From NCBI RefSeq assembly GCF_005144745.1, contig NZ_SWKK01000014.1:62001-126000 (forward strand): a stretch of DNA of 64,000 nucleotides, in the 5' to 3' direction. Below the pieces are notes generated by a model. It did not search any database and was not told where the DNA came from. It was given only the letters and a program-made list of their open reading frames with translations. This stretch comes from Flavobacterium sp. ASW18X. Lineage in GTDB: Bacteria; Bacteroidota; Bacteroidia; Flavobacteriales; Flavobacteriaceae. The stretch's first letter is position 1. Each line of letters opens with the position of its first letter. This document shows positions 1-7,979 of this stretch, piece after piece. A program made the position numbers and the translations under genes.

Positions 1-596
1 CTTTCATATATACCTTTAACGGTAAATCTGCGGTTATTTGGTGGTCTAGATGGGTCTCCTTCTTTAAGAAAAATAGCAAGAAATGTATCTCCTACCTTTA
101 ATTCTAATTTTTGAGCAAGTACTTTAGAAAGTAATGCTTCTTGGTTTAGTTCTCCAGAGAAATTTGGTAATTTGCCTTCCACTAAGAATTCATTAAAAGA
201 ATCCCATTTAAAATCTGCGCCAACACCTTTAGCTAAAATACCTTCAAAGGTTTTTTCTGTACGGATTATGCCTGCCTTAACCGCAACAGCTTGTACGTGA
301 TTTACACCTTCTACCGAGGTAAATTCAGGATAAAAATCTTGTTGTAAGGATAGGGCTTCTACAGAAACATCAGAACGATTGTTATCATAGTTATATATCT
401 GAATATGCCCATTAAAAGCCGCTATCTTTTCCCTAATCTTTTCTTTTAATCCCGCGCCACTAGCAAGGGCAATCAACATCATCACCACCCCAATTGCAAT
501 TGCCGCAATTGCAATTTTAATGATTGGAGCAGAAATACTACTTTTATCTCCCTTGCCTGTAATTAGACGTTTGGCAATAAATAACTCTAAATTCAA
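1..596 (-). CDS. LolC/LolE-type ABC transporter permease (FtsX family), C-terminus cut by window edge
   Basis: About 198 N-terminal residues of an inner-membrane permease of the FtsX/MacB-like family, the class that includes LolC/E, which release lipoproteins from the inner membrane. The protein starts LNLELFIAKRLI, followed by an export-type transmembrane helix at about residues 23-46 (APIIKIAIAAIAIGVVMMLI), then the start of the large periplasmic domain. There is no in-frame ATG: a TAA lies 8 codons upstream, and the TTG at 594-596 gives the N-terminus typical of flavobacterial homologues, so TTG is the likely start. A candidate -7 box (620-627) lies 24 nt upstream. The remaining domain and last three helices lie beyond position 1. 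Lipoprotein-release specificity is inferred from similarity, not proven. Confidence 0.8.
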   Translation of the reverse strand, partial: MNLELFIAKRLITGKGDKSSISAPIIKIAIAAIAIGVVMMLIALASGAGLKEKIREKIAAFNGHIQIYNYDNNRSDVSVEALSLQQDFYPEFTSVEGVNHVQAVAVKAGIIRTEKTFEGILAKGVGADFKWDSFNEFLVEGKLPNFSGELNQEALLSKVLAQKLELKVGDTFLAIFLKEGDPSRPPNNRRFTVKGIYE

Positions 597-599
597 CGA

Positions 600-1829
600 A
601 TGCCATTTTTATTTCAATTCAAATGTACAGTTTTATGGTTTAGTTGTGTGCTGATGGCATGCGGACAAGCAAAAAAAACGGAGGATATAACAATAACACC
701 TATAAAAACAGTAAAAGATACCAGTTTGGTTTTAGCTGCCAACCAAACAGAAGCTTATTTACCTCTTTTGAAAGACAAAAAAGTAGCCTTGGTGGCAAAC
801 CCAACTTCTGTAATTTTTAAGAAAGATGGTAGCTACACCCATTTGGTCGATTCTCTTTTAGCGCATAAAATTCAACTACAAAAAGTATTTGCCCCTGAAC
901 ATGGTTTTAGGGGAAATATAGATGCAGGCGAGGTAGTTAAGGACGGTAAGGATACCAAAACAGGTCTCTCCTTAATTTCGTTATACGGAAAAAACAAAAA
1001 ACCTAGCCCAACCCAATTGCAAGATATAGATGTTGTTTTGTTTGATATACAAGATGTTGGAGTACGCTTTTACACCTACATTGCCACTTTGCAATTAGTT
1101 TTAGAAGCTTGTGCAGAAGCTGATATTCCTGTTGTGGTATTAGATAGACCTAACCCTAATGCCCATTACATAGATGGCCCTACCATGGAAGCAGAACACA
1201 CTAGCTTTTTAGGGATGACAGAAATACCCTTGGTATATGGAATGACTATTGGAGAATATGCCAACATGATTAATGAGAAAGGATGGTTAGCCAAAGGAAT
1301 TAAGGCGAAACTTACCGTTATCCCTTTAAAAAACTACACACATACCACAGCATATTCCTTACCTATACGTCCTTCTCCAAACTTACCTAACGACCAAGCC
1401 ATACAGTTATATCCTTCTTTAGGATTGTTTGAGGGCACAAACATAAACGCAGGTAGAGGCACGGAACATCAGTTTCAACGGTTTGGAGCCTCTTTTTTAG
1501 ATAGTACGCAGTTACATTTTTCATATACACCACAACCCAATTTTGGGTCAAAATTTCCTAAGGAAAAGGGTAAAAAATGTTATGGCATGGATTTATCTAA
1601 TACTCCAAGATTGAATAAGGTTAGTATGGAATATCTAGTAGCAGCTTACAACCATTGCCTTGCTAAAGAAAAGTTTTTTTTAACCAACTCATTTACCAAG
1701 CATGCAGGCACTAAAAAATTACAAAAACAATTAATGGATGGACTTTCCGCTACTGCAATACAGGCAAGTTGGCAACCACAAATAGCGGATTTTAAAAAAA
1801 TAAGGGCGAATTATTTGTTGTATCCTTAG
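600..1829 (+). CDS. DUF1343 / NamZ-like exo-beta-N-acetylmuramidase, lipoprotein
   Basis: 409-residue member of the DUF1343 family, whose characterised member NamZ removes terminal MurNAc from peptidoglycan fragments. The N-terminus is a hydrophobic signal ending in a lipobox-like LMAC with Cys at residue 21, so the protein is probably a periplasmic or surface lipoprotein. Family hallmarks are visible: VALVANPTSV near residue 61, FAPEHGFRGNIDAGE near 97, and FEGTNINAGRGTEHQF near 278. The ATG is only 3 nt from the divergent permease start and is needed to include the signal sequence. The gene ends in a 4-bp TTAG overlap with the convergent phosphodiesterase gene. Role in peptidoglycan recycling or turnover is from the family; the exact substrate is inferred. 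Confidence 0.85.
   Translation: MPFLFQFKCTVLWFSCVLMACGQAKKTEDITITPIKTVKDTSLVLAANQTEAYLPLLKDKKVALVANPTSVIFKKDGSYTHLVDSLLAHKIQLQKVFAPEHGFRGNIDAGEVVKDGKDTKTGLSLISLYGKNKKPSPTQLQDIDVVLFDIQDVGVRFYTYIATLQLVLEACAEADIPVVVLDRPNPNAHYIDGPTMEAEHTSFLGMTEIPLVYGMTIGEYANMINEKGWLAKGIKAKLTVIPLKNYTHTTAYSLPIRPSPNLPNDQAIQLYPSLGLFEGTNINAGRGTEHQFQRFGASFLDSTQLHFSYTPQPNFGSKFPKEKGKKCYGMDLSNTPRLNKVSMEYLVAAYNHCLAKEKFFLTNSFTKHAGTKKLQKQLMDGLSATAIQASWQPQIADFKKIRANYLLYP
620..627 (-). promoter_or_regulatory. Candidate -7 promoter box for the LolE-like permease
   Basis: On the minus strand this reads TACATTTG, a perfect match to the Bacteroidota -7 consensus TAnnTTTG. It lies inside the first codons of the divergent namZ-like gene, and no clear -33 TTG is seen, so this is a weak call. 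Confidence 0.3.
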
Positions 1830-3097
1830 TCTATCAACATAGGTTCTAAGACTTCTAATTTACCATCCACAGGCATTAGCATCTTTAATCCTAATAATTC
1901 TGCGACTAGGGGATAAATATGGATATTCTCTACAGGAGCTAGAGTTGTATTCTTTCTGATTCGTGGACCTTCTACATACAAAATACCACCCATTTCTTTT
2001 ATTACGAAGGGGTCGAACCCGTGCGTACCTTCAATCCTATCAAATTCTCTTTTATTACTTTCTGTATGCGTAAAGGTATAAGGGGGTTCCGCAATTAGGA
2101 CTAAATCCCCAATTCTACTGTTTTTATTAAAATTGAGGTAAACTGGAACCGCTTCTCTCTCATAGGTAAGAAAACCTTTTTGTGCATTTAACTTAGTTAG
2201 ATACCGCTGTTTTTCTTCTTCTGATTTAGTATAAATCATTCCCACGGGACCACCAAAAAATTGGTCTTTAGGCACGTCTATATAATCTTTTACATTGATA
2301 AGATTCTTAATTTCTGCCATACCGTGGTCAGACGTAACAATTAAATAAACTGGCAAACCAGATGCAGCTATCCCTCCTCTTAAAGCTCCTATTTGCTCAT
2401 CTACATATTGTACTGCCTCCTTTGTTTCTTTGCCATTAGGACCGAATCTATGCCCTTGGGTATCTACCAAAGAAAAATAGAGTGTTATCATATGCGGGCG
2501 TTGACTTTCTGGTAATTTTAACCAATCTAACACACGTTTTACCCGTAAATCGTACGGCAATTTTTTATCGTACTGGTAATAGTATTTAGGATGCAAACCA
2601 TTTACATTAGCCTCACTACCAACCCAAAAGAAAGAAGCCGCAACCATGCCTTGCAACTGTGCTAAATTCCAAAGCGGCAATCCACCGTACCAACTACCAT
2701 CTTCCACAGCATTTCTATTACCAATACTATATTTTTTTTTGGTTTTTGTATCAATAAAAGAATTGGCTACAATACCATGATGCTGCGGATATAATCCTGT
2801 GGCTAACGTATAATGGTTTGGAAATGTTTTGGACGGAAAGGATGGCAATAAACGCTGTACACTTGATCCTTGCTGTGCCATTTTTAGAATATTACTGGCA
2901 TTATGCTTTTCTGCATAATCATACCTAAAGCCATCTAAAGAAACCATAATCACGTAAGGTTTCTCTTGAGCACTGCTGGTATTTTCTATACTATTGGCAA
3001 TTATTTCTTTGGCCAAAACCTCATCATACGTTTGGTTTTGTGCTATTCCTAAAAAATGTATCGCTAGTGCACCATAAACGAATAAAATCCACTTCAT
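1826..3097 (-). CDS. Ectonucleotide pyrophosphatase/phosphodiesterase (alkaline phosphatase superfamily)
   Basis: About 423 residues with an N-terminal signal sequence (MKWILFVYGALAIHFLGIAQ). The alkaline phosphatase superfamily metal site is clear: SLDGFRYDY (Asp about residue 57), then FPSKTFPNHYTLATGLYPQH with the nucleophilic Thr at about residue 93, the DTQGHRFGP segment, SDHGM, and GTHGFDP near the C-terminus. Together these identify a secreted type I nucleotide pyrophosphatase/phosphodiesterase that cleaves phosphodiester or pyrophosphate bonds of nucleotides or similar substrates in the periplasm. ATG at 3097 (MKW) is preferred over the ATG two codons upstream at 3103. Its stop is interlocked with the stop of the muramidase gene. 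Natural substrate cannot be told from sequence. Confidence 0.88.
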   Translation of the reverse strand: MKWILFVYGALAIHFLGIAQNQTYDEVLAKEIIANSIENTSSAQEKPYVIMVSLDGFRYDYAEKHNASNILKMAQQGSSVQRLLPSFPSKTFPNHYTLATGLYPQHHGIVANSFIDTKTKKKYSIGNRNAVEDGSWYGGLPLWNLAQLQGMVAASFFWVGSEANVNGLHPKYYYQYDKKLPYDLRVKRVLDWLKLPESQRPHMITLYFSLVDTQGHRFGPNGKETKEAVQYVDEQIGALRGGIAASGLPVYLIVTSDHGMAEIKNLINVKDYIDVPKDQFFGGPVGMIYTKSEEEKQRYLTKLNAQKGFLTYEREAVPVYLNFNKNSRIGDLVLIAEPPYTFTHTESNKREFDRIEGTHGFDPFVIKEMGGILYVEGPRIRKNTTLAPVENIHIYPLVAELLGLKMLMPVDGKLEVLEPMLID

Positions 3098-3162
3098 TAC
3101 CAACTTAATTTAAGCCAGTGAAACTACAAAAAACAATGTAATCTTTGGGTTAAGAATAGGGT

Positions 3163-3990
3163 TTAACCAGTTGTTGGTTTGCGGTATTTATGAAATGGTT
3201 GTTTTAAGAGCCCTTTAATGCTGCTATTCTCTTTTTCATCTGGAAAAGTATCCACACCATATACAATCTTTTCTCTGTCTAGTTCCATGTAAGTACCGAA
3301 AACACGGTCCCAAATAGAAAATATATTCCCATAATTAGAATCGGTGTAAGGCAACACATAATGATGATGCACCTTGTGCATGTCTGGGGATACCAGAATA
3401 TAACTTAGTAATTTATCCACTCGTTTGGGCAAGGATATATTAGCATGATTAAATTGAGAAGACACCACAGACAAACTTTGATATAGCATTATAATGCCTA
3501 CAGGAGCACCTACAAGAAACACACCTATTAGCGTAAAAATATAACGTATAAAACTCTCTAACGGATGATGCCTATTGGCGGTGGTAGTATCTACATGATG
3601 GTCTGAGTGATGCACTAAATGCACCATCCACAAGGGCTTAACCTTGTGTTCCACTAGATGAGCCGTATACGCACCTATTAAATCTAAGAGCAATACCCCC
3701 AAAACTACATATAGCCAGAGCGGCATTTCTGGTAACCAATTTATAATTCCAAATTTATTTTCAATGGTCCATCTAGAGGCTTTCAAAAGCAAAAAAGCTA
3801 AGGGAAAATTGACGACTATAGTAGTTAAAGTAAAAAATAAGTTGGGCAATGCATGCCTCCATTTTTTGTAACCAACGGTAAACAGTGGCAAAATCCCTTC
3901 TAGAATCCAAAAAAACGTAATACCACCTACCAAAATTAAGGTACGGTGTAAGGAGGGTATGTTTTCAAAATAGGTAATAACACTTTCCAT
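3163..3990 (-). CDS. Fatty acid hydroxylase / sterol desaturase superfamily membrane protein
   Basis: 275-residue integral membrane protein with four or more hydrophobic segments and the histidine clusters of the fatty acid hydroxylase superfamily di-iron site: HLVEH near residue 111, HLVHHSDHH near 123-131, NRHH near 138, and MHKVHHH near 204. The family uses a di-iron centre to hydroxylate or desaturate lipids or carotenoids in the membrane. Substrate is unknown; no carotenoid, sphingolipid or sterol gene lies nearby. The gene is 59 nt downstream of the phosphodiesterase start and 74 nt downstream of the cysteine-cluster gene, all on the minus strand. Confidence 0.88.
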   Translation of the reverse strand: MESVITYFENIPSLHRTLILVGGITFFWILEGILPLFTVGYKKWRHALPNLFFTLTTIVVNFPLAFLLLKASRWTIENKFGIINWLPEMPLWLYVVLGVLLLDLIGAYTAHLVEHKVKPLWMVHLVHHSDHHVDTTTANRHHPLESFIRYIFTLIGVFLVGAPVGIIMLYQSLSVVSSQFNHANISLPKRVDKLLSYILVSPDMHKVHHHYVLPYTDSNYGNIFSIWDRVFGTYMELDREKIVYGVDTFPDEKENSSIKGLLKQPFHKYRKPTTG

Positions 3991-4064
3991 GGCAGTTTAG
4001 ATTGGTGTTCTTTAACAAGATACCAAAAAAATAAATTTACCGAGATTACTCTTAATTAACATGG

Positions 4065-4553
4065 CTACAATTTAGCCTTCATGGCTTCTACAATGTTATA
4101 AGCCGCTGGGCAAATAGCTACGTTTTTAAGGGTAAGATTACTAATTTGATGAAATTTTTTCCGGTCTGTATGCGGAAACTCCCTACAGGCTTTAGGACGG
4201 ACATCATAGATAGAACAAAAATTATCTGCCCCTAAAAAAGGGCAAGGTAGCTGTTGTAATACATAATCATTATCTTCATCTATACGCAGATAATTTTCAA
4301 TAAACACAGAAGGCTTTTGTCTAAAAGATTTGGCTATCCGTTCTACATCTGCATTTGTAAATAAAGGACCAGTAGTTTTACAGCAATTGGCGCACGTTAA
4401 ACAATCTGTACGTTCAAACTCCTCTTGATGTAAATCTGCCATAACATAATCTAAATCCTTAGGCGGCTTTTTTTTAAGCTTGGCAAAGAATTTTTTATTC
4501 TCGTTATGTTTTTCGCGTGCTTTCTGTGGTAATTCTTGTAAAATATGTTCCAT
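4065..4553 (-). CDS. YkgJ-family cysteine cluster protein
   Basis: 162-residue protein of the YkgJ/UPF0153 family, proposed to bind zinc or an iron-sulfur cluster. The cysteine cluster is DCLTCANCCK at residues 50-59, followed by CPFLG, CSIYDVRPKACREFP and a last Cys in AICPAAYN. No signal peptide; cytoplasmic. The start codon overlaps the stop of the upstream DUF2059 gene by one base (TAATG), so the two are translationally coupled. The biochemical role of the family is not established; a maturation or metal-binding role is only inference. Confidence 0.88.
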   Translation of the reverse strand: MEHILQELPQKAREKHNENKKFFAKLKKKPPKDLDYVMADLHQEEFERTDCLTCANCCKTTGPLFTNADVERIAKSFRQKPSVFIENYLRIDEDNDYVLQQLPCPFLGADNFCSIYDVRPKACREFPHTDRKKFHQISNLTLKNVAICPAAYNIVEAMKAKL

Positions 4554-5080
4554 TATTCTCCTTGCAAGAGCAGCACCGCAGTTTGGTACAAATCCTTACT
4601 CCAATATTCAGACACCGCGGCAATTTCCTTAGTTAGCGCTGCTTTTTTTTCGTTTAGTTTTTGACCAACAGGTGAATAAAAGAAGTCTTGTATCGTGTTG
4701 CGTTGGTCTTCTGTCAATTCTTCTTTATTTGCTACAAGCTGTTTACCTGTATCAGAAGTGTAAAAACTAAACATCTGATTCAGCTCTTCTTCCGTAAAAT
4801 GCTGAATGTAAATGGGCGCTAACAAATCTTTAATTTCCATCAACGCTTTTGGTTCGTTTCGTTCTAAAAAAGTCCAGCCATTTTTGTTAGCTTCCGTTTT
4901 AGGGTATTGCTTTTCCATCAAAATCAAAAGTTGTTGGTAAGCATCTGCGTATTGCCGCATAGTGCCATTGGCTTCTAGGTAGGTGCCAACTTGCGTTACA
5001 ACTTTATTTTCTTGGGCCCTAATTAATGCTGGCATACACGCCATAACAAAAAGGATTACGGTAACTTTGAACTTTTTCAT
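4553..5080 (-). CDS. DUF2059 domain-containing secreted protein
   Basis: 175-residue protein with a Sec signal (MKKFKVTVILFVMACMPALIRAQ) and a DUF2059 domain at about residues 75-140, recognisable from HFTEEELNQMFSFYTSDTGK and FYSPVGQKLNEK. Function of DUF2059 is unknown; proteins of the family are exported. The start is placed at the ATG (5080) that begins the signal peptide rather than the ATG four codons upstream. Stop and next start overlap as TAATG, which makes an operon with the YkgJ-like gene. It diverges from the methyltransferase gene. Confidence 0.8.
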   Translation of the reverse strand: MKKFKVTVILFVMACMPALIRAQENKVVTQVGTYLEANGTMRQYADAYQQLLILMEKQYPKTEANKNGWTFLERNEPKALMEIKDLLAPIYIQHFTEEELNQMFSFYTSDTGKQLVANKEELTEDQRNTIQDFFYSPVGQKLNEKKAALTKEIAAVSEYWSKDLYQTAVLLLQGE

Positions 5081-5123
5081 AGCTATTGTCAATGGTTCTT
5101 GAACGCAAAATACAAATAAAATT

Positions 5124-5834
5124 ATGTCAGATGTATTTGGTAATGCCCTTTTAGATTATCAGCAAGGTAATTACTCAGAAGACATTACCACACACTCTTC
5201 TTTAGGCGATACAGACTGTATGCCTTTACCTTATATTTTTAGGGATTTTAAAGCAATGCCTACCATTGAACAGAAAGCTTTGCATCTTGCTGAAGGCAAA
5301 ATTTTAGACGTAGGGTGTGGCGCTGGCAGTCATAGCTTATGGCTACAAGAACAGGGTAAAGAAGTGGTGGCTCTAGACGTATCTAAAGGCGCTATAGCAA
5401 CAAGCAAAGCAAGAGGGGTAAACAGCACATTTTGCACAGACATTCTTAATTATAACGATGATAAATTTGACACCATAATGCTATTGATGAATGGTATTGG
5501 GCTTGCTGGCACTCTTACTAATTTACCAAAATTCCTATCGCACTTAAAATCACTTTTAAAACCAAACGGACAGCTACTTTTAGATAGTAGTGATATCATT
5601 TACATGTTTGATGCTGATGAAGACGGTGGTTATTGGGTTCCTGGAGATGGAGATTATTATGGCGAAATGGAGTTTGTAATGGAGTACGAAGGAAAAAAAA
5701 GCAAGCCTTTTCCTTGGCTCTATGTAGATTTTAACACCTTACAGCGAACCGCTCTTTACTGTGGCTTGACTGCGGAGTTGATAGTTGAAGGGGAGCATTA
5801 CGACTATTTAGCTAAACTTACGGCAGTACAATAA
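5124..5834 (+). CDS. Class I SAM-dependent methyltransferase
   Basis: 236-residue cytoplasmic protein with the Rossmann-type methyltransferase fold. Motif I is ILDVGCGAGSHSLWL at about residues 60-74; the acidic residue after beta-2 is in VVALDVSKGAIATSKARG; FDTIMLLMNGIG and LLKPNGQLLLDSSD correspond to motifs IV and V. The acceptor cannot be predicted from this sequence; closest resemblance is to small-molecule methyltransferases of the methyltransferase-25/11 type. It stands alone on the plus strand, 43 nt upstream of the DUF2059 operon's divergent start and 42 nt before the metalloprotease gene. Confidence 0.85.
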   Translation: MSDVFGNALLDYQQGNYSEDITTHSSLGDTDCMPLPYIFRDFKAMPTIEQKALHLAEGKILDVGCGAGSHSLWLQEQGKEVVALDVSKGAIATSKARGVNSTFCTDILNYNDDKFDTIMLLMNGIGLAGTLTNLPKFLSHLKSLLKPNGQLLLDSSDIIYMFDADEDGGYWVPGDGDYYGEMEFVMEYEGKKSKPFPWLYVDFNTLQRTALYCGLTAELIVEGEHYDYLAKLTAVQ

Positions 5835-5876
5835 TAGATTGCCGTAATCCACGTTTTAATAGCTAAAAGAATTGGT

Positions 5877-6794
5877 ATGAAGAAGGTGTTTCTTGGGTTA
5901 ATCTGTTGTTTTATTTTGTTTTTATCAGCATGCTCTAAGTCTAGTGATGATGGGGAAACCAATACAAGCGCTACTTATGATGATGGGGTTGCTACGGTAG
6001 ACAGAAGCTTAAACAGACAAATATTTGGTAGTGCTGCTAATGCTATTTTAGCCAACGATACCTATGATAGAATACAAATACAAATAGTACATGCGCAAGG
6101 TTTTAAACCGCAAGAAGCCTCCATTACTAACTTTACTGCGTTCTTAAGACAATACACATTTAAAGAGGATATTGAAGTTTTTTACACGGAATTAGAACCT
6201 ACAGGGCAAGAAAAGATAACCTTGCAAGAAATAGATGCTATTGAACAAGAGCATCGTACGGCTTTTAACCAAGGGAATACTCTAGCCATATACATATATT
6301 TTACGGATGCCGCCTCTGACACTGATAATGAGGAAGAAAACTTAGTAACCCTAGGTGCTGTTTATTGGAACACATCTATGGTTATTTATGAAAATACCAT
6401 CCGCACTATAGCCAACCGAAGTTCTAATTCTACTGAAGAAATTGAGACTGCTACATTAAACCATGAGTTTGGCCATTTATTTGGTTTGGTAAATTTAGGT
6501 GGTAATGTAAATGGCGAACAGGTAGTTTTTACACCTATGGTTAATCCGCACGAAGATGAAGAGGCGCCAAATCATTGCAATGTAGAAGGCTGCCTAATGC
6601 GTGCAGAATTGCAGTTTAACAATGGTATTTTAGCTAAAAACACAACAAACCACACTGGTGATATTAAAGTAGGCTGCCAGATTTCTGCCGCTAGTGTTCT
6701 TAAAATACTAAATGCAAAAGCAGCACAAAATTCTCGTGTTCCAGGACTAGACCAGGAATGCATGCTAGACCTACAAAATAATGGAGGGCGTTAA
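5877..6794 (+). CDS. Metalloprotease lipoprotein with a split archaemetzincin-like zinc motif
   Basis: 305 residues. The N-terminal signal ends in the lipobox LSAC (Cys about residue 19), so it is an exported lipoprotein. The catalytic motif HEFGHLFGL starts at His196 (His196, Glu197, His200, Gly203). The usual third ligand position after Gly is not His; instead HCNVEGCLM at 233-241 gives a His-Cys-x4-Cys-x-Met string like that of archaemetzincins, but about 30 residues from Gly203 rather than 3. Proteins of this kind in flavobacteria are called membrane metalloproteases. Substrate unknown. It converges on queE with 2 nt between stop codons. Confidence 0.8.
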   Translation: MKKVFLGLICCFILFLSACSKSSDDGETNTSATYDDGVATVDRSLNRQIFGSAANAILANDTYDRIQIQIVHAQGFKPQEASITNFTAFLRQYTFKEDIEVFYTELEPTGQEKITLQEIDAIEQEHRTAFNQGNTLAIYIYFTDAASDTDNEEENLVTLGAVYWNTSMVIYENTIRTIANRSSNSTEEIETATLNHEFGHLFGLVNLGGNVNGEQVVFTPMVNPHEDEEAPNHCNVEGCLMRAELQFNNGILAKNTTNHTGDIKVGCQISAASVLKILNAKAAQNSRVPGLDQECMLDLQNNGGR

Positions 6795-6796
6795 GT

Positions 6797-7429
6797 TTAA
6801 GGGATATTTAGGTATTTGTGTGTTTGTAAAGACACTTTCCATTTAGGATTAGCCATAACATAATCTACAATCATAGGCACGACCTTGTCACGTACACTCC
6901 ATTCTGGCTGTAGGTATAAAATACACGTATCGTTTACTTTGGCCGCTTGCTCTTCTGCAAAAATTAAATCGTGCTTATTATAAACTATCACCTTTAGTTC
7001 GTGTGCCAAAGGGTAGATTTCGTCCACTGGTAACTTCATTTTTTTAGGAGATAGGCAAATCCAATCCCAGTCACCCGTAAGTGCGTAGGCTCCAGAAGTC
7101 TCTACATGCGTTTTTAATCCTTCATTTTTTAATCCTGCAGTTAATGGATCCATATCCCAAGTCAATGGCTCCCCACCAGTAATCACAATGGTGTCAGAAT
7201 AACTTTTAGCGTTGGCAATAATTTGTTCAATGGCCGTTGGCGGGTGGGTACCGGCATTCCAACTTTCTTTTACATCGCACCAATGACACCCTACATCACA
7301 ACCACCAACCCTAATAAAATAAGCCGCTGTACCTTTATGATAGCCCTCTCCTTGAATGGTATAGAACTCTTCCATTAAGGGTAACATCTGCCCTTTCTCC
7401 ACCAAATCCATTGCTTCTTGTAAAACCAT
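6797..7429 (-). CDS. queE: 7-carboxy-7-deazaguanine synthase QueE
   Basis: 210-residue radical SAM enzyme that converts 6-carboxy-tetrahydropterin to 7-carboxy-7-deazaguanine in the queuosine/7-deazapurine pathway. Key features: FYTIQGEGYHKGTAAYFIRV near residues 22-41, then the cluster-binding Cys44, Cys48 and Cys51 in GGCDVGCHWCD, the ITGGEPL SAM-binding segment, and the HVETSGA motif. Length and motifs fit the family. The other queuosine genes are not in this window. It lies 15 nt downstream of the RidA-like gene on the same strand and is probably co-transcribed with it. Confidence 0.95.
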   Translation of the reverse strand: MVLQEAMDLVEKGQMLPLMEEFYTIQGEGYHKGTAAYFIRVGGCDVGCHWCDVKESWNAGTHPPTAIEQIIANAKSYSDTIVITGGEPLTWDMDPLTAGLKNEGLKTHVETSGAYALTGDWDWICLSPKKMKLPVDEIYPLAHELKVIVYNKHDLIFAEEQAAKVNDTCILYLQPEWSVRDKVVPMIVDYVMANPKWKVSLQTHKYLNIP

Positions 7430-7444
7430 GGCACAAAGATAACA

Positions 7445-7891
7445 TTACTTTACCGCAATCACATCAATCTCTACTTTGGCATTCAATGCTAAATTTTGAG
7501 CCGCAAATGTGGTGCGTGCAGGTTTTTTGGTAAAATATTTACTGTAGACCGCATTAAAGGCTGCAAAATCTTCCATAGTACTTAATACCACAGTGCACTT
7601 TACAACATTATCCAATGTCATACCGTGCTGTTCCAATACTGCTTTTATATTTTTTACTACTTGTTCTGTTTCTGTAGTTATTCCAGGCTGCACCATAGTT
7701 CGGGTACTATGGTCCATTCCTATTTGCCCTGATAAAAAGAATAAGTTCCCTGCTTGTACGGCATCAGAATAAGGAGCGTTTGCTTTTTTAGGTTCGTGAG
7801 TAGGGTGAAAAACAATTTCTGTTTGCGCAAAAACTTCATTTGTCACTCCACAAAAAAGAAAAAGTAGTACTAGTGGTAAGGATATTTTCAT
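7445..7891 (-). CDS. RidA family protein with signal peptide (predicted periplasmic)
   Basis: 148 residues: a Sec signal (MKISLPLVLLFLFCGVTNEVFAQ) followed by a full RidA/YjgF domain. Recognisable blocks: APYSDAVQAGNLFFLSGQIGMD, then TEQVVKNIKAVLEQHGMTLDNVVKCTVVL, and KPARTTFAAQNLALNAKVEIDVIAV with the conserved Arg that binds carboxylates in deaminating RidA proteins. Cytosolic RidA hydrolyses reactive enamine/imine intermediates; the presence of a signal peptide points to an exported paralogue whose substrate is unknown. Upstream of queE with a 15-nt gap. Confidence 0.85.
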   Translation of the reverse strand: MKISLPLVLLFLFCGVTNEVFAQTEIVFHPTHEPKKANAPYSDAVQAGNLFFLSGQIGMDHSTRTMVQPGITTETEQVVKNIKAVLEQHGMTLDNVVKCTVVLSTMEDFAAFNAVYSKYFTKKPARTTFAAQNLALNAKVEIDVIAVK

Positions 7892-7979
7892 AATGTTCTT
7901 TTTAAAACGATACGATTAACGATTCACTGTTTTTTAACTTCTCCTAAATTACCCTATTTTTATCGCAAACTAAACCCCT

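Noticed and set aside
3148-3168. GGTTAA / TTAACC inverted repeat over the hydroxylase stop codon
   Set aside because: Short AT-rich stem, no T-run on the minus strand.
5818-5847. TTACGGCA / TGCCGTAA inverted repeat at the end of the methyltransferase gene
   Set aside because: Stem of 8 bp with a 14-nt loop that contains the stop codon, and no T-run; too weak for a terminator call.
7892-7979. ATCGT repeats (three copies) upstream of the RidA gene
   Set aside because: Too short and in AT-rich DNA; no clear operator pattern.
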